A stretch of 64,000 bases of DNA from positions 2,800,001-2,864,000 of the forward strand of contig NC_019701.1 in assembly GCF_000317065.1 (NCBI RefSeq). The letters run 5' to 3'. Source of the stretch: Pseudanabaena sp. PCC 7367 (lineage in GTDB: Bacteria > Cyanobacteriota > Cyanobacteriia > Pseudanabaenales > Pseudanabaenaceae). Below, piece by piece: positions 45,144 through 55,111 of this stretch. The position numbers were made by a program, and so were the translations under genes. The first letter of the stretch is position 1. Every line of letters begins with the position of its first letter. Under the pieces are notes generated by a model. That model was not told the origin of the DNA. It worked only from the letters and a program-made list of their open reading frames with translations, and did not search any database.

Positions 45144-45876
45144 CCAATTCCGAATTAGCGTCGCCCGTGTTCGTGACCTGATATCTCTTCATAATTCTCT
45201 CAAAGCCCAAGCCACGCCTGTAATAGATCTATCGGATCTTTTGAGGGCATCTCTGGTTATGACTGTAAGTGCTTTGGATTACTACATTCATGAGGTTGTT
45301 GTCTTTGGGATGCTAGAAATTCATCGAGGAAACCGCCCCGAACCCCTTCCATCAAAAAATAATATTCAGTCTGCTTTTGCCCGCTTTCAAGTTTCATTGG
45401 GTGGGGCGCGCCAGGAAAGATTAATAGCAATAGATATTGCTAATTGGCTGGAACAAGAGATCCAAGTAAATCAAGGCGCTCCTTTTTTGCAGCAATCCCA
45501 TCTAGTTTCTTCCTTGCTCCCTGTTATATCAACCAGCGTAAAAAATAGGCTTGACAAGGCTTCATGGTTAGAAGACGAAATACGAGAACGACTTGGATAT
45601 AAAAGTTTTCAACATCCAGATAAGATTGCTGAGGCGATTAGATTGATCTCAGATAAGAAATTGTGGGATGAAGTAGCCGTAAATATGGATTTGGATGCGA
45701 AGGACATCAAACAAGAACTCATTGCCATAGTCGATCGCAGAAACAAAATCGCCCACGAAGCGGACATAGATCCTACGTTTGGTATTGGCGGTCGCTGGAA
45801 TATTGACGAAATCATGGTTAATGATGTGATTGACTTTATTGAGAAGGTGGTTGAAAGTATCCACCAAATTTTATGA
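45127..45876 (+). CDS. HEPN-family (RiboL-PSP-HEPN-like) putative RNase
   Basis: 249 residues, mostly helical. Two diagnostic segments are visible: the N-terminal helix LRASLVMTVSALDYYIHEVVVFG, typical of RiboL-PSP-HEPN proteins, and the catalytic Rx4H motif RNKIAH followed by E (about 228-234). HEPN proteins are metal-independent RNases used in toxin-antitoxin and anti-phage systems. It starts 17 bp before the end of the ParA-like gene, so production is coupled. The pairing suggests that the ATPase senses or restrains the RNase. This is inferred; the substrate is unknown. Confidence 0.8.
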   Translation: MQSALDQFRISVARVRDLISLHNSLKAQATPVIDLSDLLRASLVMTVSALDYYIHEVVVFGMLEIHRGNRPEPLPSKNNIQSAFARFQVSLGGARQERLIAIDIANWLEQEIQVNQGAPFLQQSHLVSSLLPVISTSVKNRLDKASWLEDEIRERLGYKSFQHPDKIAEAIRLISDKKLWDEVAVNMDLDAKDIKQELIAIVDRRNKIAHEADIDPTFGIGGRWNIDEIMVNDVIDFIEKVVESIHQIL

Positions 45877-46060
45877 ATTGTGTACTAGCGATCGCTCCTC
45901 CGCCATTCCTTGTCAGCGTGCCAAGATACAACCATTAGTAGGAGTTGCTGAGCAAAGATATAGGGTATACAGATATATAACTAACTCAGCTAGCGCGATC
46001 CTGCCATACTTAACTATTCTCAAACATCTTCAAATCTTAATTCAATCCAAGCACTAGCCC

Positions 46061-49000
46061 ATGAAGACCCCGATCACCTGGTGGCAACGTTTATTACACC
46101 TGCGGCAAATCGAATCGCAGCAGCAGTCTGCAGCAACCTTGGCGCAATCGGAGCAGCAAGGACTTGAAGATAAGATCACAACCAAAGTTAACCAAGAATG
46201 CAAGCAAGCCACTGCCCAAGATCAAACAGCGATCCAAAGGATGAGACGGCAATGCATTTTGAGGCGGCAAAGAAAACTATGGCAAGCAAAGGCCAAAGAT
46301 CGATCGTTTAAGGCGATCGCCATGGTGACAATTATTGCCGTGGCTGGGTCAGCAATTAGTAGCTACCTGGTACTGCGTAAAGTAATTTTAAAAAATGCGC
46401 GCCAAAGCGCCATGCACAAGGTGCAGCAAACCGGCGCAGATCTCGATAACTGGCTAGCCAGACTGCAAGCTCAGGTAGAATCAGCCGCCAACTACCCCCA
46501 GGTTCGATCGCTAGATTGGCAACAGGCCGAACCATTTTTGCAACTAGAACAGCAGCGAACGCCAGATTTTTATTTGATTACCCTGGCAATGGCTAACGGT
46601 GTTTTTTTTAATACAATAGCTGGGGCACATCCAGGCGAGCATATCCGAGATCAGCATTTTTTCCAAAAGGCCATGGGTGGGAAAACCTATGTTTCCAATT
46701 TAGAAATTTCCAGCTCTACTGGGGTACGACAAATTAGCATTGCTGCGCCAATCTGGATTATTCCCCCCAGTAATCAAGCCCAACTGACACCAGAAGCAGC
46801 GAGTACCCGCAAAGCTAGCTTAATGGCGATGGGGATGGAAGGCGATCGCCTCCACCCAAAGCAACCAATCGGGGTATTGACTGGAGCGGTTGAGTTGGAT
46901 TATGTCCAGGATCTAATCGCTGGGATTAATACTGGTGGAGATAGCTATGCTTTTGCCCTGGATGCCAATGGTATTTTTCTGGCTCACCGCGATCGCTACA
47001 AAATGGAAGCAAAGGAAAGCTTGCTGGCTAGTTCTAATCCTGGCCTTACGGCGATCGCCAGCCGGATGGTTAATGGCCAAGATGGCATTGAACTGGTGGA
47101 GATGCAAAAAGACAATCAAATTAAGCCCAAATATATTGCCTATGCGCCATTAGCGAATGCCAACTGGTCGATCGCCCTGGTAATCCCGCGCCATGAATTA
47201 GAGAAAAGCCTGTGGGGGTTGAATATCTTTGCGGCGATTTTTGGTGGTCTATTGATTGCTACCACCGTCGGCATGTTGCGCTATCTCAAGTTGTTACGCC
47301 GCAGCCGTGAGAATGCCGAAGCCCTCCAACAGGCCAATGAGCGATCGCGGTTTGAAAGTAATCAACGACTGCAAACCCAGGCAGCATTAATTGAAAGAAT
47401 GTCGCTGGCGGCATTGAGTGCAGATATTGGCATTGCCCTCACCCAGGGTAGCCATCTAGCGGAAACTTTACATCGCTGCGCCGAAGCACTGGCCAATCAC
47501 CTGGACGCAGAATTTGTCCATTTATGGACGATCAAAGCGATCAATGCCCTGGAGCAGGAGACCGATGATGTCTTGCTGTTGCGGGCAAGTGCGGGCAAGC
47601 AGATCGAGAACCTGAAACCGCCCTACAAAACAATCGCCGGAGTCAGACCGCAAATTGATCTCCATGCCTACCTGGAGCGCATTGCAATCACCCCCAATTT
47701 AGATCAACATCTAGATCAACACCTGGATCAACACCTGGATCAACACCTGGATCAACCAGAAAATGCATCAAGCTTAGACCCGGCCAAGTTGTTAGCCCAA
47801 TCAACGGTAAGCACCCTGGATGGTGTGGTGGCAGAACAAATGCTTGCCGCCAAGCAAAATGGTGAAATTGCGTTTGCCGACTATCCTCTAATTGCCGAGG
47901 AAAAACTAGTCGGGGTGATGGCAATTTGGGCAAAACAACCATTAACCGGCACGATCATTGAAGAAATGGCCGCGATCGCCAATGAGATCGCCTTTGGTAT
48001 TTCCCATAAGCTAGTTGAAGCAGCGCTGCGCGAGAGTGAATCACAATTTCGAGCCACCTTTGACCAAGCACCCGTGGGCATTGTGCATGTATCCCGCGAA
48101 GGCAAGTGGCTACGCATGAACCAGCGCTATTGCGATATTGTCGGCTATGCGCCCGATGAGTTGATTCAACTTAGCTATAGTGACATTACCCATCCTGATG
48201 ATCACCATGTAGACAATCAGGTTTATGACCAGCTTTGGTCGGGCGAAATCTCTAACTATACGATCGAAAAGCGCTATATTCGCAAAGACCGAGCGATCGT
48301 CTGGGTCTATGTCACAGTCTCGCTGGTTTATGATGCCAATAGCCTACCCAAATATTTTGTGGCCGTCGTCGAAGATATTACCAAAAGCAAAGTAGCAGAA
48401 GTAGAGCTAAAACAAGCCAAAGAAGCAGCGGAGTCGGCTAATCATGCCAAAAGTGAATTTCTGGCCAATATGAGCCATGAACTAAGAACCCCCCTCAATG
48501 GCATTCTTGGCTATGCCCAGATTCTGCGGCGGAACAGATTCCGTGAGGGTGATTCGCAGCAGTTCCAACAGGGACTAGAAACAATTCAGCAATGTGGCGA
48601 TCACCTGCTGACGTTGATCAATGATGTGCTGGATCTATCCAAGATTGAAGCCAAAAAGATGGAATTACGCCATGCTGAGTTTCATTTTGCCCATTTCCTG
48701 GCAAATATCGCAGAAATATTCCGCCTCAAAGCAGCTCAGAAAGATATTGCCTTTACCTTTGAACCAGCCGCCGATCTGCCTTTATGTTTAATTGGCGATG
48801 AACAAAAGTTGCGCCAGGTGTTAATCAACTTGATCAGCAATGCGGTTAAGTTTACCGATCGCGGTGGGGTGGTGATGCGGGTGAGCGTGGTAGAGCAATT
48901 AGATCCACCAGAGCAACCAGAATTAAGCGATCGCCCTGCACCTGAAGCCCCAACGAAACCCCAATCAGTAAAGCTACGTTTTCAAATTGAAGATACGGGT

Positions 49001-49984
49001 AAAGGGATTGCCACTGATCAACTAACGGAAATATTTTTGCCCTTCCAACAGGCGGAACATAGCAAATTCACAGAAGGAACTGGCCTGGGGCTGGCGATCA
49101 GCAAAAAGCTGGTGGCGATGATGGGCGCGGAACTAATGGTTGAAAGCCAGGTAGGTGTGGGTAGCACCTTCTGGTTTGAGGTTAATTTAGGGGTTGTGCA
49201 TCACCCTGAGCAATTCAAGCGATCGCCAGATGGGAGCGAAACTGGGCAAATTATTGGCTATGCTGGCCGCGAGCGTAAGGTTTTGGTGGTGGACGATCAC
49301 CTGGAAAACCGCATGGTTTTAAGCAGTTTACTGACCAGTATGGGGTTTGCGGTGATTGAAGCAGACAATGGTATTAGTTGCTTGCAACAGGCGCAGACCT
49401 GCCAACCGGATATTATTTTTATGGATATTGTAATGCCGGTGATGGATGGGATTGAGGCGATCCGCCGGCTCCGCCAACTAGAATCCTGGCAACAAGTACC
49501 GATCGTGGTAACCTCTGCCAGTGCTTTTGACCACGATCAACAGGCGAGCCAGTCGGCTGGTAGTAGTGATTTTATTTCCAAGCCGATCGTGATGACTGAA
49601 TTAATTAATTGCTTGCAGCGACATCTGGGGCTGGAGTGGCAGTACGAGCAGCAAACTAAGGATACTCCGGCTAGCGGGAATGGGGAGAACGGCCAGCACA
49701 ACCCTGACAGTATTTCTAGGCTTAATTCTTCTGAATTGATTAACCAGCAACATAGTCAAAATGGACAGGAGCGATCGCTAGTATTCCCGGCTCCAGACCA
49801 ACTAGAAGCTTTCTATCAGATGGCCTTGATTGGTGATGTTAGCAGTATCATGTCTCAGGCGGAGGCGATCGCTAAGCAGAATCAACAGTATGATTTATTT
49901 GCGACCCAGCTATGTCAGATGGCACGAAGGTTTGAGGTCAGGCAGTTGCAAGATTTTTTAGGCAAACAGCTTGCTAAAACATAA
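46061..49984 (+). CDS. hybrid histidine kinase (Cache-GAF-PAS-HisKA-HATPase-REC)
   Basis: 1307 residues. A basic N-terminus, TM1 (about 88-110), an extracytoplasmic dCache-like segment (LITLAMANGVFFNTIAGAHPGEHIRDQHFFQKAMGGKTYVS...), TM2 (about 385-405), a GAF-like region (about 450-650), PAS (FRATFDQAPVGIVHVSREGKWLRMNQRYCDIVGYAPDELI), HisKA (FLANMSHELRTPLNGILGYAQI), HATPase (NLISNAVKFT, GTGLGLAISKKL) and a REC domain (VLVVDDHLENRMVLSSLL, IIFMDIVMPVMDGIEAIRRL). The GAF part holds a QHLD tetrapeptide repeated four times. It is a transmembrane sensor with its own receiver; the signal is not known. Confidence 0.9.
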   Translation: MKTPITWWQRLLHLRQIESQQQSAATLAQSEQQGLEDKITTKVNQECKQATAQDQTAIQRMRRQCILRRQRKLWQAKAKDRSFKAIAMVTIIAVAGSAISSYLVLRKVILKNARQSAMHKVQQTGADLDNWLARLQAQVESAANYPQVRSLDWQQAEPFLQLEQQRTPDFYLITLAMANGVFFNTIAGAHPGEHIRDQHFFQKAMGGKTYVSNLEISSSTGVRQISIAAPIWIIPPSNQAQLTPEAASTRKASLMAMGMEGDRLHPKQPIGVLTGAVELDYVQDLIAGINTGGDSYAFALDANGIFLAHRDRYKMEAKESLLASSNPGLTAIASRMVNGQDGIELVEMQKDNQIKPKYIAYAPLANANWSIALVIPRHELEKSLWGLNIFAAIFGGLLIATTVGMLRYLKLLRRSRENAEALQQANERSRFESNQRLQTQAALIERMSLAALSADIGIALTQGSHLAETLHRCAEALANHLDAEFVHLWTIKAINALEQETDDVLLLRASAGKQIENLKPPYKTIAGVRPQIDLHAYLERIAITPNLDQHLDQHLDQHLDQHLDQPENASSLDPAKLLAQSTVSTLDGVVAEQMLAAKQNGEIAFADYPLIAEEKLVGVMAIWAKQPLTGTIIEEMAAIANEIAFGISHKLVEAALRESESQFRATFDQAPVGIVHVSREGKWLRMNQRYCDIVGYAPDELIQLSYSDITHPDDHHVDNQVYDQLWSGEISNYTIEKRYIRKDRAIVWVYVTVSLVYDANSLPKYFVAVVEDITKSKVAEVELKQAKEAAESANHAKSEFLANMSHELRTPLNGILGYAQILRRNRFREGDSQQFQQGLETIQQCGDHLLTLINDVLDLSKIEAKKMELRHAEFHFAHFLANIAEIFRLKAAQKDIAFTFEPAADLPLCLIGDEQKLRQVLINLISNAVKFTDRGGVVMRVSVVEQLDPPEQPELSDRPAPEAPTKPQSVKLRFQIEDTGKGIATDQLTEIFLPFQQAEHSKFTEGTGLGLAISKKLVAMMGAELMVESQVGVGSTFWFEVNLGVVHHPEQFKRSPDGSETGQIIGYAGRERKVLVVDDHLENRMVLSSLLTSMGFAVIEADNGISCLQQAQTCQPDIIFMDIVMPVMDGIEAIRRLRQLESWQQVPIVVTSASAFDHDQQASQSAGSSDFISKPIVMTELINCLQRHLGLEWQYEQQTKDTPASGNGENGQHNPDSISRLNSSELINQQHSQNGQERSLVFPAPDQLEAFYQMALIGDVSSIMSQAEAIAKQNQQYDLFATQLCQMARRFEVRQLQDFLGKQLAKT
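47702..47749 (+). repeat. 4 x 12-bp in-frame repeat coding DQHL
   Basis: Four direct units of GATCAACACCTG (first copy GATCAACATCTA) inside the hybrid kinase gene, encoding DQHL four times; a fifth, incomplete copy follows. The 12-bp period keeps the frame, and it lies in a linker of the GAF-like region. Confidence 0.9.
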
Positions 49985-50035
49985 TTGCTAATCGAGTGCG
50001 TTAGTCAACTCAGACATAGCCCCTCACCAGTTAAA

Positions 50036-50758
50036 TCACTCATATCTACCATACATAGCATTTATGGCACTGTTTTCTGTGTTTTTAGCAAGAGTATTAT
50101 TTTGCGATCGCAACCAAGCCCACAACTGATCGCCATAGGAAAAATGCCACCACTCATTGGGATGGCGTTCAAACCCAGCCTGATGCATACATGCAAAAAG
50201 TAACTCTCGGTTAGCATGTGCCTGTTGTGCCGCTGGGGTATCGATCGCAGCAAAATAGTCAGGAATCGATCGCGGTGAGATCTCATCGATCGGTGAACCC
50301 ATGTTCACTGCGGTCTGATTATGATCCACTAGCGTAATATCGATTGCCGCACCAGTGCTATGGGGTGGCGGTGTGGCTGGGTCTTCACTTGGGATCGCCC
50401 AAAAGTTCAGCACTTCAGCGATTAACTCCTGCTCCTGCTGGCTGCTAAGCTGATTAAGATCCCAGCTTTTTGCTTTAGCCAATTGCGATCGCTCATGCTC
50501 AACCATAAATTTTTGCACGGCGATCGGGCGATAAGCATCGAAAATCTTGATTTTCCAGTTGGGGCATTGCAACTGTAAATAAGCCTGAGCCTTAATTAGT
50601 CGCTGTAATACCCCACTCCGCAGCGAAAAGGGCGATTTGTCAGCATAGGGAGCGCCCAGCAAACTGTACATATGTGGCTGAAAAAAAGCAAATTCAGTGG
50701 GAATATCAACCAGTGGCTCCGATGATTCAATAATTGGGACGTTTTGATAGGGCTTCAT
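50036..50758 (-). CDS. D-alanyl-D-alanine dipeptidase, VanX/DdpX type
   Basis: 240 residues with the M15D peptidase motifs: FDAYRP, HSTGAAIDITLVD (SxGxxxD-type metal ligands H and D) and EWWHFSYG (catalytic Glu and the last His ligand). These enzymes hydrolyse D-Ala-D-Ala; in Gram-negative bacteria DdpX recycles cell-wall peptide, while VanX gives vancomycin resistance. No vanA/vanH or regulators are nearby, so cell-wall recycling is more likely. Convergent with the hybrid kinase. Confidence 0.9.
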   Translation of the reverse strand: MKPYQNVPIIESSEPLVDIPTEFAFFQPHMYSLLGAPYADKSPFSLRSGVLQRLIKAQAYLQLQCPNWKIKIFDAYRPIAVQKFMVEHERSQLAKAKSWDLNQLSSQQEQELIAEVLNFWAIPSEDPATPPPHSTGAAIDITLVDHNQTAVNMGSPIDEISPRSIPDYFAAIDTPAAQQAHANRELLFACMHQAGFERHPNEWWHFSYGDQLWAWLRSQNNTLAKNTENSAINAMYGRYE

Positions 50759-51302
50759 GGGCTAGATGCTGACTGAATGTGGGTGGATGTAGCTGGATGT
50801 GGCTAGATATGAAATCTGGCTGGATGCATAGATGGCGCAACGAGCGATCGCAAAGGGAATTAAAAAAGTTGAATTGAGTACAATTATGTTGATAGCAACA
50901 GCGATCGGACATAGCAGCGGTTATGGCAGGAATTTTTAATCTGATCTAGTAAAATCCCGACTAAAATGCTAGATTTCCGCCAGTATCAGTTAGAATCAAT
51001 GCCATATTATTTTGTGTGACTTATTTTAAGTGCAAATACTTATCGAAGCTGGTGATCAAACTCTAAAATTTAATTTAGGGCTCTAATTGCCTAAATCCTA
51101 ATTAACATCTAGCTGGCTAGATGACTAGATTGCTAAAAAGCTGTATATGTATCTGCATAATGGAGCCAGAATTAATCGTCGCAGCGTAACTACGCCAATT
51201 TGATTGATTTTAGTTGGCATATGTTTTTCCAGGCTTTTGCGGCTCGCCTAATTTTTGGGCTTAGGTTTTAAGGTGTGGACTGAAAATATAACAAGATTTG
51301 CT
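50759..51302. other. intergenic upstream of murA
   Basis: About 540 bp with several TGGATG/TAGCTGGATG short repeats (50765-50830). I see no gene and no clear promoter motif. Confidence 0.35.
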
Positions 51303-52694
51303 ATGAAATGTGAGGAGGGTAGGGCTATCAATAACACTACACAGGTCAAAGAAGAAGTTAAAGCGGTGCAACGCGAGCAACTCACGGATAATCAAAATCA
51401 GCAAGAGTCAGTGTTGCATATCACTGGGCGATCGCCTTTAGCTGGGTTTGTACCCATCAGTGGCGCAAAAAATTCTGCCTTGGCGATCATGGCTGGATCG
51501 TTGCTTTCATCGGATGGGTGCCGCATTCGTAATATCCCCTCGCTGGTGGATGTAAAACGGATGTGCGATATTCTAGCGGCAGTGGGGGTTAAGGTCGATC
51601 GCAACGGTAACGATGGAGCCATCGAAGTCGATTCACGGCACATTGGCCAGTCTTCGGCTCCCTATGAGTTGGTGAGCAAACTCAGAGCCAGCTTTTTTGT
51701 GATTGGACCACTCTTAGCCCGGTTGGGCATTGCCCGAATTCCATTGCCAGGCGGTTGTGCGATCGGTGCTAGGCCAGTCGATCTGCATGTGCGTGGTTTG
51801 CAAATGCTGGGTGCGGATGTACGGATCGAGCATGGCATTGTACAGGCCTATTCCAAGCAGCCCGGTGGCAGACTCAAGGGCGCTAAGATCTATTTGGATT
51901 ATCCTAGCGTTGGCGCGACCGAAACAATCATGATGGCGGCGACCCTGGCGGAGGGTGAAACAATTATTGAAAATTCTGCCCAGGAACCAGAAGTAGTCGA
52001 TCTAGCTAATTTCTGCCGTGCCATGGGTGCCAAAATTCGCGGCGCAGGCACCAAAACGATTACGATCGATGGTGTGCCCAGGATGCACTTTGCCGACTAT
52101 GCAATCATTCCCGATCGAGTTGAGGCTGCAACCTTCATGATGGCGGCGGCGATCACCCGATCGACCCTAACTCTTGCCCCGGTGATCCCTGACCATTTGA
52201 TTGCGGTAATTGCCAAGCTCCAGGAAGTCGGTATTGGCGTAATCCAGGAATCCCCCAACCGGATCAGGATCGAAGGCGATCGCATCCATCGGGGTACAGA
52301 CATTGAAACCCTGCCCTATCCGGGCTTCCCTACTGATATGCAGGCACAGTTCACGGCTTTGTTGACCCTGGCTGAAGGCAATAGCGTCGTGACCGAAACG
52401 GTATTTGAAAACCGTCTTCAACATGTGGCCGAGCTATGCCGGATGGGTGCAAATATTCGCTTGAAAGGTAATAATGCCCTGATTACTGGCGTACCAAATT
52501 TGTCCGGTGCTCCGGTGATGGCCTCTGACCTGCGGGCTTCGGCGGCATTGGTAATTGCTGGATTGGCAGCGGAGGGAGTCACCCAGATTAAAGGGTTGCA
52601 CCACCTCGATCGCGGTTACGATCGGATTGAAGAAAAGTTGCTGAATATTGGTGCGAAGGTAAGCCGTTCGATCGTGGAGCCGGAAAGCACGTAA
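51303..52694 (+). CDS. murA: UDP-N-acetylglucosamine 1-carboxyvinyltransferase
   Basis: MurA transfers enolpyruvate from PEP to UDP-GlcNAc, the first committed step of peptidoglycan synthesis in the cytosol. Counting from the ATG at 51303, 463 residues. Core motifs: [12 protein letters not shown] (54-65), the catalytic loop [16 protein letters not shown] with C152 (so fosfomycin-sensitive type), [12 protein letters not shown] and [15 protein letters not shown] at 51255 would extend it by 16 residues, but the ATG is better. The first ~35 residues are polar and not conserved. Confidence 0.97.
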   Translation: MKCEEGRAINNTTQVKEEVKAVQREQLTDNQNQQESVLHITGRSPLAGFVPISGAKNSALAIMAGSLLSSDGCRIRNIPSLVDVKRMCDILAAVGVKVDRNGNDGAIEVDSRHIGQSSAPYELVSKLRASFFVIGPLLARLGIARIPLPGGCAIGARPVDLHVRGLQMLGADVRIEHGIVQAYSKQPGGRLKGAKIYLDYPSVGATETIMMAATLAEGETIIENSAQEPEVVDLANFCRAMGAKIRGAGTKTITIDGVPRMHFADYAIIPDRVEAATFMMAAAITRSTLTLAPVIPDHLIAVIAKLQEVGIGVIQESPNRIRIEGDRIHRGTDIETLPYPGFPTDMQAQFTALLTLAEGNSVVTETVFENRLQHVAELCRMGANIRLKGNNALITGVPNLSGAPVMASDLRASAALVIAGLAAEGVTQIKGLHHLDRGYDRIEEKLLNIGAKVSRSIVEPEST

Positions 52695-52906
52695 AATCTG
52701 GTTGCCCAGAGCTAGAGTAAAAACTAACCCCCTGGGTTGGGTGTTGGATTCCGGGTCAATAGATCATAATAGGCTTCTAAGCCAATCAATAGACTGCCTC
52801 GATCGATTTTGATGGGGCAGTTTAACTATGGGTAGATGGGCAAAGTTAGCTAGACTAGATCCACCACTTTGCAGATAATAACTAACTCAATCTCAGTAAG
52901 CAATAC

Positions 52907-53521
52907 ATGGCTCGATGTGCGATCGCAATAGGCAGTAATTTAGGCGACTCTTTGCAGATAGTTGCCGATGCCATAGCGCAATTAAACAGCAATCCCCAGC
53001 TAGAAGTTGTGCAATTGTCGCGCTGGTATAAAACCAAGGCGGTGACCAAATTAATTACCCGAACCGTGAATGTTGGTGCAGGATTGCGATCGCCCTCAAC
53101 GCCATTGGATAGCTTGGTGAGCGGTTTTCCAAGCGATGGGTTTGATGATTTGAACGGATCACCTCAGCCAGATTTTATCAATGGTTGTGCGATCGCCGAA
53201 ACCTCTTTGTCCCCCCTGGCAATCCTGGCATTGTTGCTAGAGCTTGAGAAAAACTTTGGCCGACAACGCCGGAAACGCTGGGATGCCCGCACCCTGGATC
53301 TAGATTTATTGCTCTATGATGATCTGGTGCTGGAGTTACCAGAATTAATTTTACCGCACCCGCGCATGGGCGATCGTGCCTTTGTGATGCTCCCCCTGGT
53401 GGAAATTGCCCCCGATTGGTGGCATCCTATATTTGGCAAGACGATCGCTGAATTAGCCCTCGATCCGCCTGATCTAAATGTTTGTCAGCCAATCCCCTTG
53501 GAGCAGGATGTTTCAGCTTAG
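52907..53521 (+). CDS. folK: 2-amino-4-hydroxy-6-hydroxymethyldihydropteridine pyrophosphokinase with inserted loop
   Basis: HPPK phosphorylates the pterin precursor of folate. Motifs: AIAIGSNLGDSLQ (N-terminal), DARTLDLDLLLY, and LPHPRMGDRAFVMLPL. The 204 residues exceed the common 160-180 because of an insertion (about 48-85, Ser/Pro/Gly-rich) between RWYKTKAV and QPDFINGCAIAETS. Catalytic Asp pairs are intact. Monocistronic, upstream of nadC but separated by 310 bp. Confidence 0.92.
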   Translation: MARCAIAIGSNLGDSLQIVADAIAQLNSNPQLEVVQLSRWYKTKAVTKLITRTVNVGAGLRSPSTPLDSLVSGFPSDGFDDLNGSPQPDFINGCAIAETSLSPLAILALLLELEKNFGRQRRKRWDARTLDLDLLLYDDLVLELPELILPHPRMGDRAFVMLPLVEIAPDWWHPIFGKTIAELALDPPDLNVCQPIPLEQDVSA

Positions 53522-53830
53522 GATGCGATCTAGCGATATGCTCCCCCTTTCTTTCGATCCCTTTCTTTCGATCGGTCGAGCTTATAGATCGGCTCACGAT
53601 TGACTGAAGTATCGATCTTCTGGCATGATTCCAATCCTTGTGGTTGAAGTATGAGCTACCCACCTAAAAATCACTATCGATTGGGTCAATTAAGCCAATT
53701 AGACTATTAAATTTCTCACCTGATTATCTCTGCAACATCTTTAGTTGAGACAAAACCATCAACAGTTACGATTATTTAGATTATTTTTTAGATTATTTTA
53801 AAAACGCCCCCTAATATTGAAATCCTGATT
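53522..53830. other. intergenic between folK and nadC
   Basis: About 310 bp. Contains a direct repeat CCCTTTCTTTCGATC (about 53545-53559 and 53560-53574). No gene seen. Confidence 0.4.
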
Positions 53831-54679
53831 ATGTTGCCTCCCTTTGTGGTTCTCGATCCAATCATTTCAGCCTGGCTGCGCGAAGACATTGGCCGGGGCG
53901 ATCGCACCACCGATTGCCTGTTTGCCAATGGTTCACCTGTGGGTAGGGCAGAGATAGTTGCAAAAGAAGCGGGGGTAATCGCTGGCCTGCCGATCGCTAA
54001 GCGCTCTTTTTATCTCCTCGATCCAGAGGTGGAATTTAAGCAATTAGTCGAAGATGGCACAGAGTGCGAGAAGGGACAAAAAATTGCCACGATCGCTGGG
54101 AGTTTGTCTAGCTTGCTAACTGGTGAACGGGTGGCGTTGAATATTTTGATGCAACTGTCGGGAATCAGCAGCCTGACGCGGGAATATGGATTGGCGATCG
54201 CTGACCTGCCCACCCAGCTCGTTGATACCCGCAAAACCACACCAGGACTGCGATTGTTTGAAAAATATGCCACCCAAGTTGGCGGCGCGATCAATCATCG
54301 GCTGGGGTTGGATGATGCGGTGATGATTAAGGATAATCACATCATTGCGGCCGGAGGCATTACCAAGGCGGTGCAGCAAATTCGTGCCCAGATGCCTTTC
54401 ACCACCACGATCGAAGTGGAAACCGAAAATATCGATCAGGTCAAAGAAGCCCTTTTGCAACGGGTGGATATTATTATGCTGGATAATATGTCAGCGGAAT
54501 TGATGAGTGAAGCGATCGCCCTGATCCGCAGCCAAGATCCCAAGGTCAAGATCGAGGCTTCCGGCAACATTACCATCGTAACTATTCGCAGCGTGGCGGA
54601 ATTAGAGGTGGATTATATTTCTACCAGTGCGATGGTGGCGCGATCGCGGTGGCTGGATTTGAGCATGAATATTAATTAG
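53831..54679 (+). CDS. nadC: nicotinate-nucleotide pyrophosphorylase
   Basis: NadC converts quinolinate and PRPP to nicotinate mononucleotide in NAD synthesis. 282 residues of the usual length with WLREDIGRGDRTTD, GLPIAKRSF, ERVALNILMQLSGIS, DTRKTTPGLR (PRPP binding), IEVETENIDQVKEAL and EASGNI near the end. Catalytic Arg, Lys and acidic residues are in place. It is followed by the toxin-antitoxin pair on the other strand. Confidence 0.97.
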   Translation: MLPPFVVLDPIISAWLREDIGRGDRTTDCLFANGSPVGRAEIVAKEAGVIAGLPIAKRSFYLLDPEVEFKQLVEDGTECEKGQKIATIAGSLSSLLTGERVALNILMQLSGISSLTREYGLAIADLPTQLVDTRKTTPGLRLFEKYATQVGGAINHRLGLDDAVMIKDNHIIAAGGITKAVQQIRAQMPFTTTIEVETENIDQVKEALLQRVDIIMLDNMSAELMSEAIALIRSQDPKVKIEASGNITIVTIRSVAELEVDYISTSAMVARSRWLDLSMNIN

Positions 54680-54697
54680 CATTGCTAGTCTAATTTC

Positions 54698-55111
54698 TTA
54701 ATGATCATAAACCGCAAACTTTGGATCTAACCATATGGCATGAAACGTTTGTTCCTGGCGATAGCCAATCATGGGCGCTTTACCAAAACATCGAAATGCA
54801 ATAAAGTGCTTTACGTCTTCGGTAATCTCTTGGGGAATAGCAACTTTGATTGAATCTCGACTAATCTTTTCATAGCCAGCACCGTGTCTAGGTGATGTTT
54901 TCAAGTTTTTCCAGGGAAGTCCTGAGAGCAGATGGATCCGATTTGCTAACTGGGCTTTTTCATCTTTACTACAGGCTTTGATATTGAAGCTAGATTGAAG
55001 CAGGTAAAAAGAGAATAATGGCTTATCCTCGCTAGTTCCGCCACGATCTGGATGCACCTTAACAATGTTTCCTTTTTCGTTAGGTTTTGCGGCTCTAGGT
55101 TTCTTAGGCAT
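54698..55111 (-). CDS. putative toxin of a Panacea-type pair
   Basis: 137 residues, basic N-terminus (MPKKPRAAKPNEKGN) then a compact alpha/beta domain: SEDKPLFSFYLLQSSFNI, KAQLANRIHLLSGLPWKNLKT, and the C-terminal FHAIWLDPKFAVYDH. The C-terminus resembles the F-x-I-W-L-D-P end seen in some RelE-like toxins, but I am not certain of the family. The start ATG overlaps the end of the Panacea gene by 8 bp, as in many toxin-antitoxin operons. No HIP1 octamer is present. Function is inferred. Confidence 0.6.
   Translation of the reverse strand: MPKKPRAAKPNEKGNIVKVHPDRGGTSEDKPLFSFYLLQSSFNIKACSKDEKAQLANRIHLLSGLPWKNLKTSPRHGAGYEKISRDSIKVAIPQEITEDVKHFIAFRCFGKAPMIGYRQEQTFHAIWLDPKFAVYDH

Noticed and set aside
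47702-47749. Regular repeats considered as a CRISPR array
   Set aside because: Units are 12 bp without spacers and lie in-frame in a kinase gene; no other repeat-spacer pattern was seen in the window.
50036-50758. VanX-like gene considered as vancomycin resistance
   Set aside because: No vanH, vanA or two-component regulator is adjacent; peptidoglycan recycling is a simpler explanation.
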